Positions 16,287 through 24,106 of a stretch of DNA of 64,000 nt are shown here, piece after piece. The notes beneath the pieces are model-generated. The model was not told where the DNA came from. It ran no database searches and saw only the letters and a program-made list of their open reading frames with translations. Origin of the DNA: Ornithinimicrobium faecis (lineage in GTDB: Bacteria; Actinomycetota; Actinomycetes; Actinomycetales; Dermatophilaceae); assembly GCF_023923225.1 (NCBI RefSeq), contig NZ_CP099489.1:496001-560000 (forward strand). The letters are read 5' to 3'. A program made the translations under genes and the position numbers. How positions within the stretch are numbered: position 1 is the first letter of the stretch; every line of letters begins with the position of its first letter.

Positions 16287-18104
16287 ATGTCCCGCACTCT
16301 CAGCGTGGCGCTGGCCTCGGCCGCGTCACTTGCTCTGCTCGCCCCTGCGGCCCTTGCCGCACCCAATGACGCCGAGGCCACCGAGGCCGCTGCCGGCTAC
16401 ATCGCCGAGAACATCGACCCCGAGACCGCCGGTGCTGGCGCCACCGCCGACGCCGTGCTGGCCCTGCTGGCCGCCGGTGGCCACGACGAGCGGGTCGCCG
16501 ATCTCGTGGAGACGCTCGAGGCGCAGGCACCCGACTACGCCGTCACCGGCCCGGCCGCGGGCAAGCTCGCCCTGGTGGCTGCCGCCACCGGTGCTGACGC
16601 CAGTTCCTTTGGCGAGGTCGACCTGATCAAGGTCATCCAGGACTCCATCACCGAGGACGGCGCGTGTGACGCCGGCTTCCCCTCGGCCTTCGGCAACGCC
16701 TGGTGCATCATCGGCCTGGACCGCAACGACGCCGAGGTGCCGGACGAGCTGCTCGCCAACTCCTTGGGCTTCCAGGACGCTGCGACCGGCGCCTTCGGCT
16801 TCGAGGGTGACGACGGCTTCGTCGCCGACGCTGACTCCACCGGCCTGATGCTCAACGCGCTGTCCGGCGTTGCCTCCGACCGCGAGGCGGCGCTGTCTGC
16901 CGCGGCGGCTCGTGACTACCTGGTGGACACGCAGACCGAGGACGGCTACTGGGAAGGCTACGTGCCCGTCAACACCACCGGCCTGGTGGCTCCGGCCCTG
17001 CAGACCGTCGGTGTCGACATCGACACCACGGTCGAGTGGGTCGCCGATCAGCAGGTCGACGACGGCGGCCTGACCGCTGAGATCGGCGGCGAGCAGAGCA
17101 ACCTGGTGGCCACCACGCAGGGCATCCTGCCGCTGGCCGGCGAGAGCTACCTCTCTGTCGGCGAGGGCGGCACGGACACCGTCGAGCTCGACGTCCGGGC
17201 CAACAGCGTCACCCGCGTGGGCGGCGACAACCGCTATGAGACGGCCGCCGCTGCCAGCTCCCGCTCCTTCCAGCCCATTGTCGACACCGTCTATGTTGCG
17301 ACCGGCCAGGAATACGCCGATGCCCTGACCGGCTCAGCCCTGGCCGGGCACCAGAGCGCTCCGGTGCTGCTGGTCCAGGAGAACCACGTGCCAGCCGCCA
17401 CCTCCGCCGAGCTTGCGCGGCTCGACGCCGGCTCGGTCGTCGTGCTCGGCGGCGAGGTCGCCGTCTCCGATGACGTCGTGGAGCAGCTCGCTGAGATCTC
17501 TGGCACCGAGGTGACCCGCCTCGCTGGCGAGAACCGCTACGAGACCGCGGCGAACGTTGCCGGCGAGTTCACCGATGTCGACCACGTCTTCGTCGCCACC
17601 GGCACGGAGTATGCCGACGCGCTGGCCGCGTCTGCTGCTGCCGGGGCGGACGGGGAGCCGGTCCTGCTGGTGAACGAGGGCGGCGTCCCCGACGTGGTCG
17701 AGGCCTACCTGGAGGACATCAAGCCGTCCTCCGTCACGGTGCTCGGTGGCACCGAGGCTGTGTCCGAGGCCACCATCGAGGAGCTGGGCGAGTACGTCGA
17801 GACCGTCGAGCGCGTCGCCGGTGACAACCGTTATGAGACTGCTTCCGCGCTCTCCGCGCAGCGTGGCGAGTCCGACGGTGTGGTGCTGGCGACCGGCCAG
17901 GACTTCCCGGACGCGCTGACTGGTGCGGCCTATGCGGCCATGGGCGAGGACCCGGTCCTGCTGGTGCAGCAGGAGCGCGTGCCCAACGCCTCGCTGGCCG
18001 AGTTTGACCGGCTCGCTGCTCGCGCCGTGCTGGTGCTCGGTGGCACGGCCGCCGTGTCCGACACGGTCGTGGAGCAGGTGCGCCAGCACAACTACGCCGG
18101 CTGA
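16287..18104 (+). CDS. Secreted toroid (prenyltransferase/transcobalamin-like) protein with three cell-wall-binding CWB2 repeats, B12-riboswitch controlled
   Basis: A 605-residue exported protein with a signal peptide ending at about residue 25 (AALAAP). Residues about 26-300 are alpha-alpha repeats (TADAVLALLAAGG, DSTGLMLNALSG, NTTGLVAPALQTVG) like the prenyltransferase/squalene-oxidase toroid that also forms the N-terminal domain of transcobalamin. Two cysteines (ACDAG and AWCII) could form a disulfide. Three CWB2 repeats follow at about 305-405, 406-500 and 503-605, each starting with a V(A/G)G-NRYETA motif. These domains hold proteins on cell-wall polymers. With a cobalamin riboswitch in the leader, a surface corrinoid-binding role is the best inference; no transporter is adjacent. 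The ribosome site GGGAAGG is 6 nt before the ATG. Confidence 0.85.
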   Translation: MSRTLSVALASAASLALLAPAALAAPNDAEATEAAAGYIAENIDPETAGAGATADAVLALLAAGGHDERVADLVETLEAQAPDYAVTGPAAGKLALVAAATGADASSFGEVDLIKVIQDSITEDGACDAGFPSAFGNAWCIIGLDRNDAEVPDELLANSLGFQDAATGAFGFEGDDGFVADADSTGLMLNALSGVASDREAALSAAAARDYLVDTQTEDGYWEGYVPVNTTGLVAPALQTVGVDIDTTVEWVADQQVDDGGLTAEIGGEQSNLVATTQGILPLAGESYLSVGEGGTDTVELDVRANSVTRVGGDNRYETAAAASSRSFQPIVDTVYVATGQEYADALTGSALAGHQSAPVLLVQENHVPAATSAELARLDAGSVVVLGGEVAVSDDVVEQLAEISGTEVTRLAGENRYETAANVAGEFTDVDHVFVATGTEYADALAASAAAGADGEPVLLVNEGGVPDVVEAYLEDIKPSSVTVLGGTEAVSEATIEELGEYVETVERVAGDNRYETASALSAQRGESDGVVLATGQDFPDALTGAAYAAMGEDPVLLVQQERVPNASLAEFDRLAARAVLVLGGTAAVSDTVVEQVRQHNYAG

Positions 18105-18140
18105 TCAGGCGTGACCCGCTGAGCACGTCTCAGCTTGACC

Positions 18141-18177
18141 CGCGAGGGCGTCCCGGAGTCTCCGGGGCGCCCTCGCG
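18141..18177 (+). terminator. Strong hairpin terminator after the CWB2 protein gene
   Basis: CGCGAGGGCG (18141-18150) pairs with CGCCCTCGCG (18168-18177), and the inner CCCGGA pairs with TCCGGG around a short loop, giving a near-continuous 16-17-bp stem. There is no T-tract. It lies 37 bp past the stop and upstream of the 40-bp palindrome copies. Confidence 0.7.
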
Positions 18178-18218
18178 GCGTTGTGCCTCGCCGGTGTCCT
18201 CCCCTCGCGCCTCCCCGT

Positions 18219-18385
18219 GTCGTGCAGGGGCGGTCATCGGTGCCCGGTGTTGCACGACGGTCGCGAGGTGTGCCGGTGGGTGTCGTGCAGGGGCGGTCAT
18301 CGGTGCCCGGTGTTGCACGACGGTCGCGGGGGTGTGCCGGTGGGTGTCGTGCAGGGGCGGTCATCGGTGCCCGGTGTTGCACGAC
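18219..18385. repeat. Three copies of a 40-bp palindromic (REP-like) element
   Basis: Copies lie at 18219-18258, 18282-18321 and 18346-18385, spaced 63 and 64 bp. Each begins GTCGTGCA and ends TGCACGAC, an 8-bp inverted pair, with inner GGGC/GCCC pairing. The last 19 nt, GTGCCCGGTGTTGCACGAC, are invariant in all six copies of the window. The linkers between copies are also similar. They occupy the gap between the CWB2 gene and the next secreted-protein gene. Confidence 0.85.
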
Positions 18386-18401
18386 GTTTGGACCACCGTG
18401 G

Positions 18402-18428
18402 TGAACATTTCCTGAACGAACCCTGAGA
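18402..18428 (-). promoter_or_regulatory. 11-bp-spaced direct repeats resembling a PHO box
   Basis: TGAAC at 18402 and 18413 and TGAGA at 18424 recur every 11 bp. Read on the minus strand this is GTTCA-N6-GTTCA, like the GTTCA direct repeats bound by PhoP in actinobacteria, though in the opposite orientation to the gene at 18547. PhoP control is a guess. Confidence 0.3.
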
Positions 18429-18546
18429 GAAGTCTCATCGTGCTTTCATGCCACCCTCACACGCGCTTCATAGCGTCCTTCTCAAGCCCGGAGAACCTCC
18501 TCCCCGGGCGTTGGCGAGGCACTGCCTCCCTGAGAAAGGAACTCTT

Positions 18547-19059
18547 GTGAAGCGCATCCTCAGCACGATGGCCGCAGGCGCGGTCCTGGCGGCAAGCATG
18601 ATGATGACCGCCCCAGCCGCCCAGGCGGGGGACCGGACCTGTTCCGGGACCATCAAGGCGGTCACCATCGACGACAACGTCATCGTCCCCAAGGGCAAGA
18701 CCTGCACCCTGCTCGGCACCAAGGTCAAGGGCAACGTCGAGGTCAGGAGCGGCGCCACGCTGAAGGCCACCAACGTCCGGGTCGACGGCAACATCCAGTC
18801 CCAGGGACACAAGTGGGTCTCCGCGGCCACGTCCCGGATCGAGGGCAACATCCAGTTGAAGTCGGGCGGAGCGATCAACCTGCGCTCCAACGTGGTCGAT
18901 GGCGACATCCAGCTGTTCAGCAACACCAAGGCCGGCGCGAAGTACGTCTACCGCAACACGGTCGACGGCAACCTGCAGTGCAAGTCCAACAAGCCGGCGC
19001 CGTTCGGAGGTCAGAACAAGGTCGACGGCAACAAGGAGAACCAGTGCCGCAAGCTCTGA
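18547..19059 (+). CDS. Secreted beta-repeat (polymer-forming-like) protein
   Basis: A 170-residue protein with a signal peptide ending near AAQAGD. The mature part is a ladder of short repeats: VKGNVEVRSGATLKATNV, VDGNIQSQG, IEGNIQLKSGG, VDGDIQLFSN, VDGNLQCKSN. This V-(D/E)-G-N-I pattern is typical of right-handed beta-helix or bactofilin-like folds. Four cysteines could stabilise it outside the cell. The GTG start at 18547 is chosen for AAAGGA a few bases upstream and because it gives a clean signal peptide. It is followed by a strong terminator. The function is unknown; a structural or surface role is likely. Confidence 0.75.
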   Translation: MKRILSTMAAGAVLAASMMMTAPAAQAGDRTCSGTIKAVTIDDNVIVPKGKTCTLLGTKVKGNVEVRSGATLKATNVRVDGNIQSQGHKWVSAATSRIEGNIQLKSGGAINLRSNVVDGDIQLFSNTKAGAKYVYRNTVDGNLQCKSNKPAPFGGQNKVDGNKENQCRKL

Positions 19060-19086
19060 CCCCGCAGAGCTAGCCGGCACGTCCCA

Positions 19087-19126
19087 GCAGGCCCCGTGAG
19101 CGCCGCCCCACGCTCGCGGGGCCTGC
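19087..19126 (+). terminator. Hairpin terminator after the beta-repeat protein gene
   Basis: GCAGGCCCCGTGAGCG (19087-19102) pairs with CGCTCGCGGGGCCTGC (19111-19126) at nearly every position around an 8-nt loop, 28 bp past the stop. Confidence 0.7.
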
Positions 19127-19174
19127 CCCTGTCTGCCATGGGTGATTCCGCGCCGCCGCCACCATCACGGCGGT

Positions 19175-19214
19175 GTCGTGTAGAACCGGTCACCCGTGCC
19201 CGGTGTTGCACGAC
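19175..19214. repeat. 40-bp palindromic element, copy 4
   Basis: It starts GTCGTGTA and ends with the invariant GTGCCCGGTGTTGCACGAC. The left arm has one mismatch to the family. It lies 82 bp before the frameshifted DUF559 gene; copies 5 and 6 lie just after that gene. Confidence 0.8.
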
Positions 19215-19244
19215 GTCACGTGGTCGTTTGAGGAACCCGAGAGC

Positions 19245-19253
19245 TTGTCCACA
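19245..19253 (+). promoter_or_regulatory. DnaA-box-like TTGTCCACA before the broken DUF559 gene
   Basis: The 9-mer matches the actinobacterial DnaA-box form and ends 43 nt before the presumed ATG at 19297. A similar box precedes the intact DUF559 gene and the MazF-type module. The same 9-mer also occurs once inside a coding gene (42626), so a single site could be chance. Confidence 0.4.
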
Positions 19254-19296
19254 GGGACTCCTGCGCGGTGGTGGCGGTTTGGTGCACAGTGGCGCG

Positions 19297-20410
19297 ATGA
19301 AACGGGTGACCGATGGCCGTGGGAGCGTCTCGACCCGGGGGTCAGAGCAGCCGCTAGAGACGCCCCCGCAAGAGACGCAGCAGCCGCGAGAGACGCTGCC
19401 GCGAGAGACGCAGCAGCAGCGAGAGACGCGGGAGCCTTCGTCGCGGCGCGAGCGACAGGAACGACGTCGCACTTTCGCGAGTGTTCAGGCCGAGCGCAAC
19501 GGCGGGGTGGTGCATCGGCGCACCCTGCGGGCGGACAGGATCTCTCGTGATGAGGAGCGCAGCGAGGTGCGGGGAGGCCGCTGGACCGTCGTGGGGAGGC
19601 ACACGATCTTCATCGGGCCACCCACAGCGGGCGGGCTGGCTGCGCCCGACGGTTCCTGGCCCTGGCGCAGGCCAACGACCTGGCCTGCCACGGCTGCGTG
19701 GGCGGTGTGGGAGTCGGGGTCTGGTGCCCTGCTGGACGGCAGCTCAGCGCTCTTGATGGCTGGGTTGAGCAACTTTGATGACTCCGTGATCCACGTGACG
19801 GTGCCTCGAGGCTCTCGTTCGAAGCGGCTCCCGGGGGTGCGCCTGCACCGACCTCGGATGGCGCACCGATCGGCTGGGCCGGGGTTGCCCAGAGTGTCTG
19901 TCGAGGCGGCGACTTAACGCGGCCGGGTGGGCTGTCAGTGATCGTCAGGCCGCGCTGCTCCTGGTGATGCCGGTCCAGCAGCAGCTGACGACGGGGGATC
20001 GTCTGCTCGCGGAGTGGTCAGCACGACGTCGGAGCATTGGGCGAGTCGACTTCATCAGCACCATCCTGGACGACGTCACGAACGGCGCGCAGGCGCTCGG
20101 GGAGTTGGACTTCGCGAAGCTGTGCCGAGAGCACCGGGTGCCTGAGCCCAGTCGGCAGGTCGTTCAACGTGGACACAAGGGCCGGATCTATCTCGACGTC
20201 CAGTGGAAAGAGCACCGTGCGGGCGCGGAGATCGACGGAGGGCAGCACGGTCTGGGGTTGAAGCGGGTCGAGGATTCGTTGCGCGACAACGAGCTGGTGA
20301 TTGTCAAGAACCCCGTGCTCCGCATCCCGGTGCTCGGCCTGCGCACTGACCCAGACGCCTTCATGGACCAGGTGCAGCGGCTGCTCGCCGGTCGGGAGTC
20401 GAGCGAATAG
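19297..20410 (+). pseudogene. Frameshifted DUF559 (Vsr-like) endonuclease-domain gene
   Basis: The first frame (19297-19917) ends in a stop after RVSVEAAT. The homologous sequence resumes in another frame as AAGWAVSDRQAALLLVM and runs to 20410. Comparison with the intact copy at 27940 shows one frameshift at about 19895-19925. Matching blocks include AWAVWESGSGALLDGSSALL, DSVIHVTVP, ALGELDFAKLCREHRVPEP and GRIYLDVQWKEHRAGAEIDG. The last contains the Asp and Glu of a PD-(D/E)XK-like site. The N-terminus has an expanded Arg/Glu/Gln run encoded by a CGAGAGACGC-type microsatellite. The gene is flanked by 40-bp palindromes on both sides. Confidence 0.75.
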
Positions 20411-20420
20411 TGGCAGCGGT

Positions 20421-20524
20421 GTCGTGCGGGAGCGGTCACGGGTGCCCGGTGTTGCACGACAGGGGCGGCGGGTGCGGTGGTGGTGTCGTGCGGGAGCGGT
20501 CACGGGTGCCCGGTGTTGCACGAC
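20421..20524. repeat. 40-bp palindromic element, copies 5 and 6
   Basis: Copies lie at 20421-20460 and 20485-20524, 64 bp apart, starting 10 bp after the DUF559 pseudogene. Both begin GTCGTGCGGGAGCGGTCAC and end with the invariant 19-mer GTGCCCGGTGTTGCACGAC. Confidence 0.85.
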
Positions 20525-20565
20525 AGGGGCGGCGCAACGGGGCGGAGGGGCAGGGTTTTGGGCTC

Positions 20566-21030
20566 TCAGGCCTGCGTCTCGGCGGCGGTCGCAATGTCCG
20601 CCAGGTCCTGCTCCAGCGCCTTGCTGCTCGCCCGCGCGGCGAACCTGCCGAACATCTTCATCGCCATGGACTGCAGACCCGAGGCAGTGCTGACGTCGGC
20701 GGCGAAGCGCATCGTCAGCTCCGTTTGGGCTCCGTCGGACTGCGGCACGAGGGTGAAGGTCGTGGTGAACCGGGTGCCGCCCGCCTCCGACTGGACCTCG
20801 GTGCTCCGCAACGGATCACACCCGGCGACCCACATCTCCTGCGTGGCCGACCGACCGAACATGGTGCGGGTCTCGCGCCACCGGGTCCCCACGGCATACG
20901 GTCCGTCGGTCATCAGGTGCACGGAGGCGACGCCGCTCAGCGTCTGGGCCGCGTGCTCCAGGTCGGTCAGCACCTCCCACACCCGCTCGGGAGAGGCCGT
21001 GATGACCCGGCTGATGGTGGCCTCGCTCAT
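20566..21030 (-). CDS. SRPBCC-family protein (polyketide cyclase/START-like fold)
   Basis: A 154-residue protein with the START/Bet v1-like pattern: SEATISRVITASPERVWEVL at the start, a GTRWRETRTMFG strand pair, and a long C-terminal helix (MAMKMFGRFAARASSKALEQ). Such proteins bind hydrophobic ligands in a deep pocket; many have no known substrate. The previous gene's TGA overlaps an alternative GTG start at 21036, so the two are coupled. The ATG at 21030 gives the usual N-terminus. It is probably co-transcribed with the LytR_C gene. Confidence 0.75.
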   Translation of the reverse strand: MSEATISRVITASPERVWEVLTDLEHAAQTLSGVASVHLMTDGPYAVGTRWRETRTMFGRSATQEMWVAGCDPLRSTEVQSEAGGTRFTTTFTLVPQSDGAQTELTMRFAADVSTASGLQSMAMKMFGRFAARASSKALEQDLADIATAAETQA

Positions 21031-21032
21031 GG

Positions 21033-21560
21033 TCACTCGGTCTCAGTGGCGGACTCGTCGGTCTCCGCGGGCTCGACCTCCACGAAGTCCGTGCCGATAT
21101 AGAGATCGACCTCGGCGTCCTCGCGGGTGTCGGCGACCAGCACGGCATCGGGCACCAGCGTGCTCAGCAGCTTGGCTGCGTCTTCGCCCTCCGGGCCATG
21201 CCGGATCTCGGCGACCTGTGGGGCCTCGGTGCCCTGGGGGGCGTTGTCCACCGCGTCGATCTCGAAGCCGTGGCTGGCCAGGGCCTCGCTGGTGCGACCG
21301 GCGATGCCGACCGCGCCCGAGGCGTTGTAGATGTTGACCGTCACCTCCTCCGGCTGCAGCGACGGCGCCGCCGTCGTGGCGGTCACCTGGTCACTGTCAC
21401 CGGTGCCACCATCATCGTCGGGCAACCAACCCTGGAAGTAGGCCAGGGCGTAGAGACCAACGGCCGCCAGCACGGTGACCAGCGCGGTCAGCACAAGGGC
21501 AGCGCGACGGCGACGACGGCGAGCGGCAGTCGACATGCCGGCAGTGCGGACATATCCCAC
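21033..21560 (-). CDS. LytR C-terminal-domain membrane-anchored protein
   Basis: A 175-residue protein. A basic N-terminus is followed by one transmembrane segment (ALVLTALVTVLAAVGLYALA) and then a LytR_C domain, VNIYNASGAVGIAGRTSEAL to DLYIGTDF. This domain is found outside the membrane in actinobacterial envelope proteins such as mycobacterial Cei. The GTG at 21560 is chosen for GAGGAG 7 nt upstream. It sits after a conserved small gene on the same strand and overlaps the SRPBCC gene. An envelope-maintenance role is inferred from the family. Confidence 0.8.
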   Translation of the reverse strand: MGYVRTAGMSTAARRRRRRAALVLTALVTVLAAVGLYALAYFQGWLPDDDGGTGDSDQVTATTAAPSLQPEEVTVNIYNASGAVGIAGRTSEALASHGFEIDAVDNAPQGTEAPQVAEIRHGPEGEDAAKLLSTLVPDAVLVADTREDAEVDLYIGTDFVEVEPAETDESATETE

Positions 21561-21592
21561 GGGAGAACTCCTCTAGATCCGGTGAGCGAACG

Positions 21593-21895
21593 CTATCGAG
21601 CACTCGGTGCGGTGACCACGAGGACACGCCCGTGCACGAAGGGCCGTCCCGCGAGAGCGGCCCGCAGCGCACGGTGCAGGCCGTCCTCGAGATAGAGCTG
21701 ATCGCGAAACTCCACCACATGGCAGAAGATGTCGCCATAGAAGGTGGAGTCCGCTGCCAGCAGGTGCTGCAGGTCCAGGGTCGACTTCGTGGTGATCAAC
21801 TCATCGAGCCGGATCATCCGCGGTGGCAGGTGGGACCAGTCCTCCAGATGGTGGGGTGGGTAGGGCTGCCCGTCGCCCACTCCCTGGAAGATCAT
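21593..21895 (-). CDS. Conserved actinobacterial small protein (ParB-N-like pattern)
   Basis: A 100-residue protein with IRLDELITTKSTLDLQHLL, DSTFYGDIFCHVVEF and LYLEDGLHRALRAAL. The last segment resembles the D-G-HR motif of ParB N-terminal domains. Close relatives in actinobacteria are often labelled as VapB-family antitoxins without evidence, and no toxin lies next to it here. The ATG at 21895 is preferred over the GTG at 21901 because TAGACT lies 6 nt before the ATG, a leaderless arrangement. It precedes the LytR_C gene. The function is unknown. Confidence 0.6.
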   Translation of the reverse strand: MIFQGVGDGQPYPPHHLEDWSHLPPRMIRLDELITTKSTLDLQHLLAADSTFYGDIFCHVVEFRDQLYLEDGLHRALRAALAGRPFVHGRVLVVTAPSAR

Positions 21896-21930
21896 GGCCA
21901 CAGTCTAGAGAACGCCTCCCCGGCCGGTGC

Positions 21931-23604
21931 TTAGTCGTCGCTGGGCCGCTCGGACAACTCCAGGTCCGAGTCGAGCAGGCCGAGCAGTTCCTCCACGCCG
22001 TCGACGTCCTCAGCGGCCAGGCTTTCGGCCTCGGTGCGCAGTTGCTCGAGGGTGGTGCCGCGCTCGGTCACGATGCTGTTGCCCTTGAGCAGCTCGGCCG
22101 AGTCGGCCACCAGGGCGGCCAGGCGCAGGGTCTGTGACGACTCGTCCTGGGACCACGTGATGGGCGCGTTGACCTCCGCGGTCTCCCCGGACTCCGGGTC
22201 GGCCCAGCGCAGCCGGGCCTCACCGACGGCAGCACCGTCGGTGACAGCGTCGGTCGGGATCAGCTCGTAAAGGGCAGAGACGCGGTGTCCCGCACCGAGC
22301 TCGCCGGCGTCCACGGTGTCGTCGCGGAACTCGTCGTCCTCCAGTGCGCGGTTCTGATAACCGATGAGGCGAAAGGACTCGACGAACTCGGGGTTGAACT
22401 CGACCTGGCTCTTGGCATCGCGCGCCACGACCGTCAGCGTCTGCGTGAGGTCCTCGACAAAGAGCTGCTCGGCCTCCTCGAAGGTGTCGAGATAGGCGTA
22501 GAAGCCGTCGCCCTGGTTGGCCAGGGACTCCATGAGGGTGTCGTTGTAGTTGCCCATCCCGTAGCCGACAGTGACCAGGTGGATGCCCTCCTCGCCCGCG
22601 CCGGCGATCTCGTCGGCCAGTGCGTCCCCGTCGGTCATGCCGACATTGGCGACGCCGTCGGAGGCCAGCACCACCACGTTGATGCCATCCTCGATGTGGG
22701 CCTCGCGGGCCTGCTGATAGCCCATCCGCAGACCGGCCTCCATGTTGGTGGAGCCGCCACTGGTCAGGTCGTCGATGGCACCGATGATGATGTCGCGGTC
22801 GGCGACCTTGGTCGGCTCCAGCACCGGCTCGGCGTCATCGCCGTAGGTGACGATCGCGATGGTGTCGTCCTCGTTGAGGCTCTCGGCCAGCAGCGCCAGG
22901 GACGACTTCACCAGCCCGAGCCGCTCCCGGATGTCCATCGAGCCCGAGGTGTCGATCACGAAGGTGATGTTCGCCGGCGGGCGGTCCTCGCCGGCCACAT
23001 CCTGCGCACTGATGCCGACGCGCACGAGGGCGGTCCCGTCCTCGGCACGCGGCGCCGCCCCGGTCTCCACCTGCAGGCCCAACGCGCTCTGCTCAGGTGA
23101 GTTGTCGGCATACGCAAAGGAATTGACCCACTCCTCGACCCGGATGGAGTCCGGCTCCGGGGCCAGGCCCTCGGCGGCCTGGGACTGCGCCACGCGGTAG
23201 GAGCCGGTGTCGACATCCAGGGCGAAGGTCGACTGCGGGCTCTCCTGGGCCGCAACCCATTTCGTGTCCCCGACGTCGGTGAACTCGTTGTCCTCCCCGG
23301 GGCTTGGAGGAGGAGGCATCGGTCCCGGCGGCACCGGCATGGGCTCAGCGACATCGGCTTCCACGGCCCCCTCCTCCTGCGCGGAGTCGACGGCGGAGGG
23401 TGCTGCGGCCCCGACGGCACCATCCCCGTCCGCGGCCTCGGTGTAGTCCTCGAAGTAGCGGCGCGCGCCCTCGTGATCATCGGCGGTTCGCTCAGGGCCC
23501 GTCGTCCTCGTGCCCTTGTCGGGGTCGTTCGGCTCGGGGTCCCCTGAGCATGCCGTGGCACCGAGCCCCACCACGAGCAGCACTGCAAGCATCGTCTTCT
23601 TCAT
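21931..23604 (-). CDS. VWA-domain lipoprotein (YfbK-like)
   Basis: A 557-residue exported lipoprotein. The N-terminus ends in GLGATAC, a lipobox, followed by an acidic Pro/Ala-rich linker. A vWF-A N-terminal region (VEEWVNSFAY) precedes the VWA domain. The metal-ion site is complete: DTSGS (DxSxS), Thr in GGSTNMEAG and Asp in LASDGVANVG. A DUF3520-like C-terminal region follows. Such proteins bind partner proteins through a divalent metal on the cell surface; substrates are unknown. It is monocistronic and lies downstream of ffs on the same strand. Confidence 0.85.
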   Translation of the reverse strand: MKKTMLAVLLVVGLGATACSGDPEPNDPDKGTRTTGPERTADDHEGARRYFEDYTEAADGDGAVGAAAPSAVDSAQEEGAVEADVAEPMPVPPGPMPPPPSPGEDNEFTDVGDTKWVAAQESPQSTFALDVDTGSYRVAQSQAAEGLAPEPDSIRVEEWVNSFAYADNSPEQSALGLQVETGAAPRAEDGTALVRVGISAQDVAGEDRPPANITFVIDTSGSMDIRERLGLVKSSLALLAESLNEDDTIAIVTYGDDAEPVLEPTKVADRDIIIGAIDDLTSGGSTNMEAGLRMGYQQAREAHIEDGINVVVLASDGVANVGMTDGDALADEIAGAGEEGIHLVTVGYGMGNYNDTLMESLANQGDGFYAYLDTFEEAEQLFVEDLTQTLTVVARDAKSQVEFNPEFVESFRLIGYQNRALEDDEFRDDTVDAGELGAGHRVSALYELIPTDAVTDGAAVGEARLRWADPESGETAEVNAPITWSQDESSQTLRLAALVADSAELLKGNSIVTERGTTLEQLRTEAESLAAEDVDGVEELLGLLDSDLELSERPSDD

Positions 23605-23693
23605 GACCCTGCGACGGTGGGTGGTGCCGCAGCGGTTCCCACCGACTCGGTCACGAAGGCATAACGGCGTCACGTGCCCTGGGCGGAGACATG

Positions 23694-23786
23694 AAAAGGC
23701 CCCCCGCGCACCTGGAAGAGCTCACCTGCCCTTGCTGCATTCCTGCCCTGGGGGAGTTCAGTGAGGTACCACCGCACGGGGGACCG
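23694..23786 (-). ncRNA. ffs: Small bacterial signal recognition particle RNA (4.5S-type)
   Basis: The minus strand carries CAGGGCAGGAATGCAGCAAG within a long hairpin, the signature of the actinobacterial small SRP RNA. The ends pair: GGTCCCCCGTGC at the 5' side with GCGCGGGGGGCC at the 3' side, giving about 88 nt. CTTTT follows the stem as a terminator. The RNA binds Ffh and targets secretory ribosomes to the membrane. Confidence 0.9.
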
Positions 23787-23905
23787 GCTCCAGTGTAGAG
23801 GGCAGGGCGGGGTCTGACGAAACCCTGTTCGTGGACCCGGAGACCTCGAAACCCCCGGCCCTGTTGGGGGCCGAGGGTCTCGTCGTCCTGGGTCAGGACT
23901 CGTGG

Positions 23906-23990
23906 CGGAGGATGGGGGATTTGAACCCCCGAGGGTTTTATCCCAACACGATTTCCAATCGTGCGCACTAGGCCACTATGCGAATCCTCC
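23906..23990 (-). tRNA. tRNA-Ser(GGA)
   Basis: The 85-nt minus-strand sequence folds as a type II tRNA. The acceptor GGAGGAT pairs with ATCCTCC, the discriminator is G, the anticodon stem-loop is CGATTGGAAATCG with anticodon GGA at 23954-23956, and there is a long variable arm and a GGTTCAAATC T-loop. It lies 120 bp upstream of ffs. CCA is not encoded. Nothing else is visible in 23605-23693 or 24001-24106. Confidence 0.95.
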
Positions 23991-24106
23991 GTCGCAGAGG
24001 TTACCTGACGGGCTGCTGACCTCCGAAATCGGTGGGGCCCGATCGTGGAGTCCGTATGCCGCGGGGCCGGCGTCCGATCTTCGGCTCACCGGGGCCGGTG
24101 GCCGGC

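Noticed and set aside
18092..18426. Short frames through the 40-bp palindromes
   Set aside because: Open only because the repeat lacks stops; no start signal and no family.
23651..23968. 105-codon open frame overlapping ffs and the tRNA
   Set aside because: It covers the SRP RNA and part of tRNA-Ser, both firmly identified on the same strand, with no protein family.
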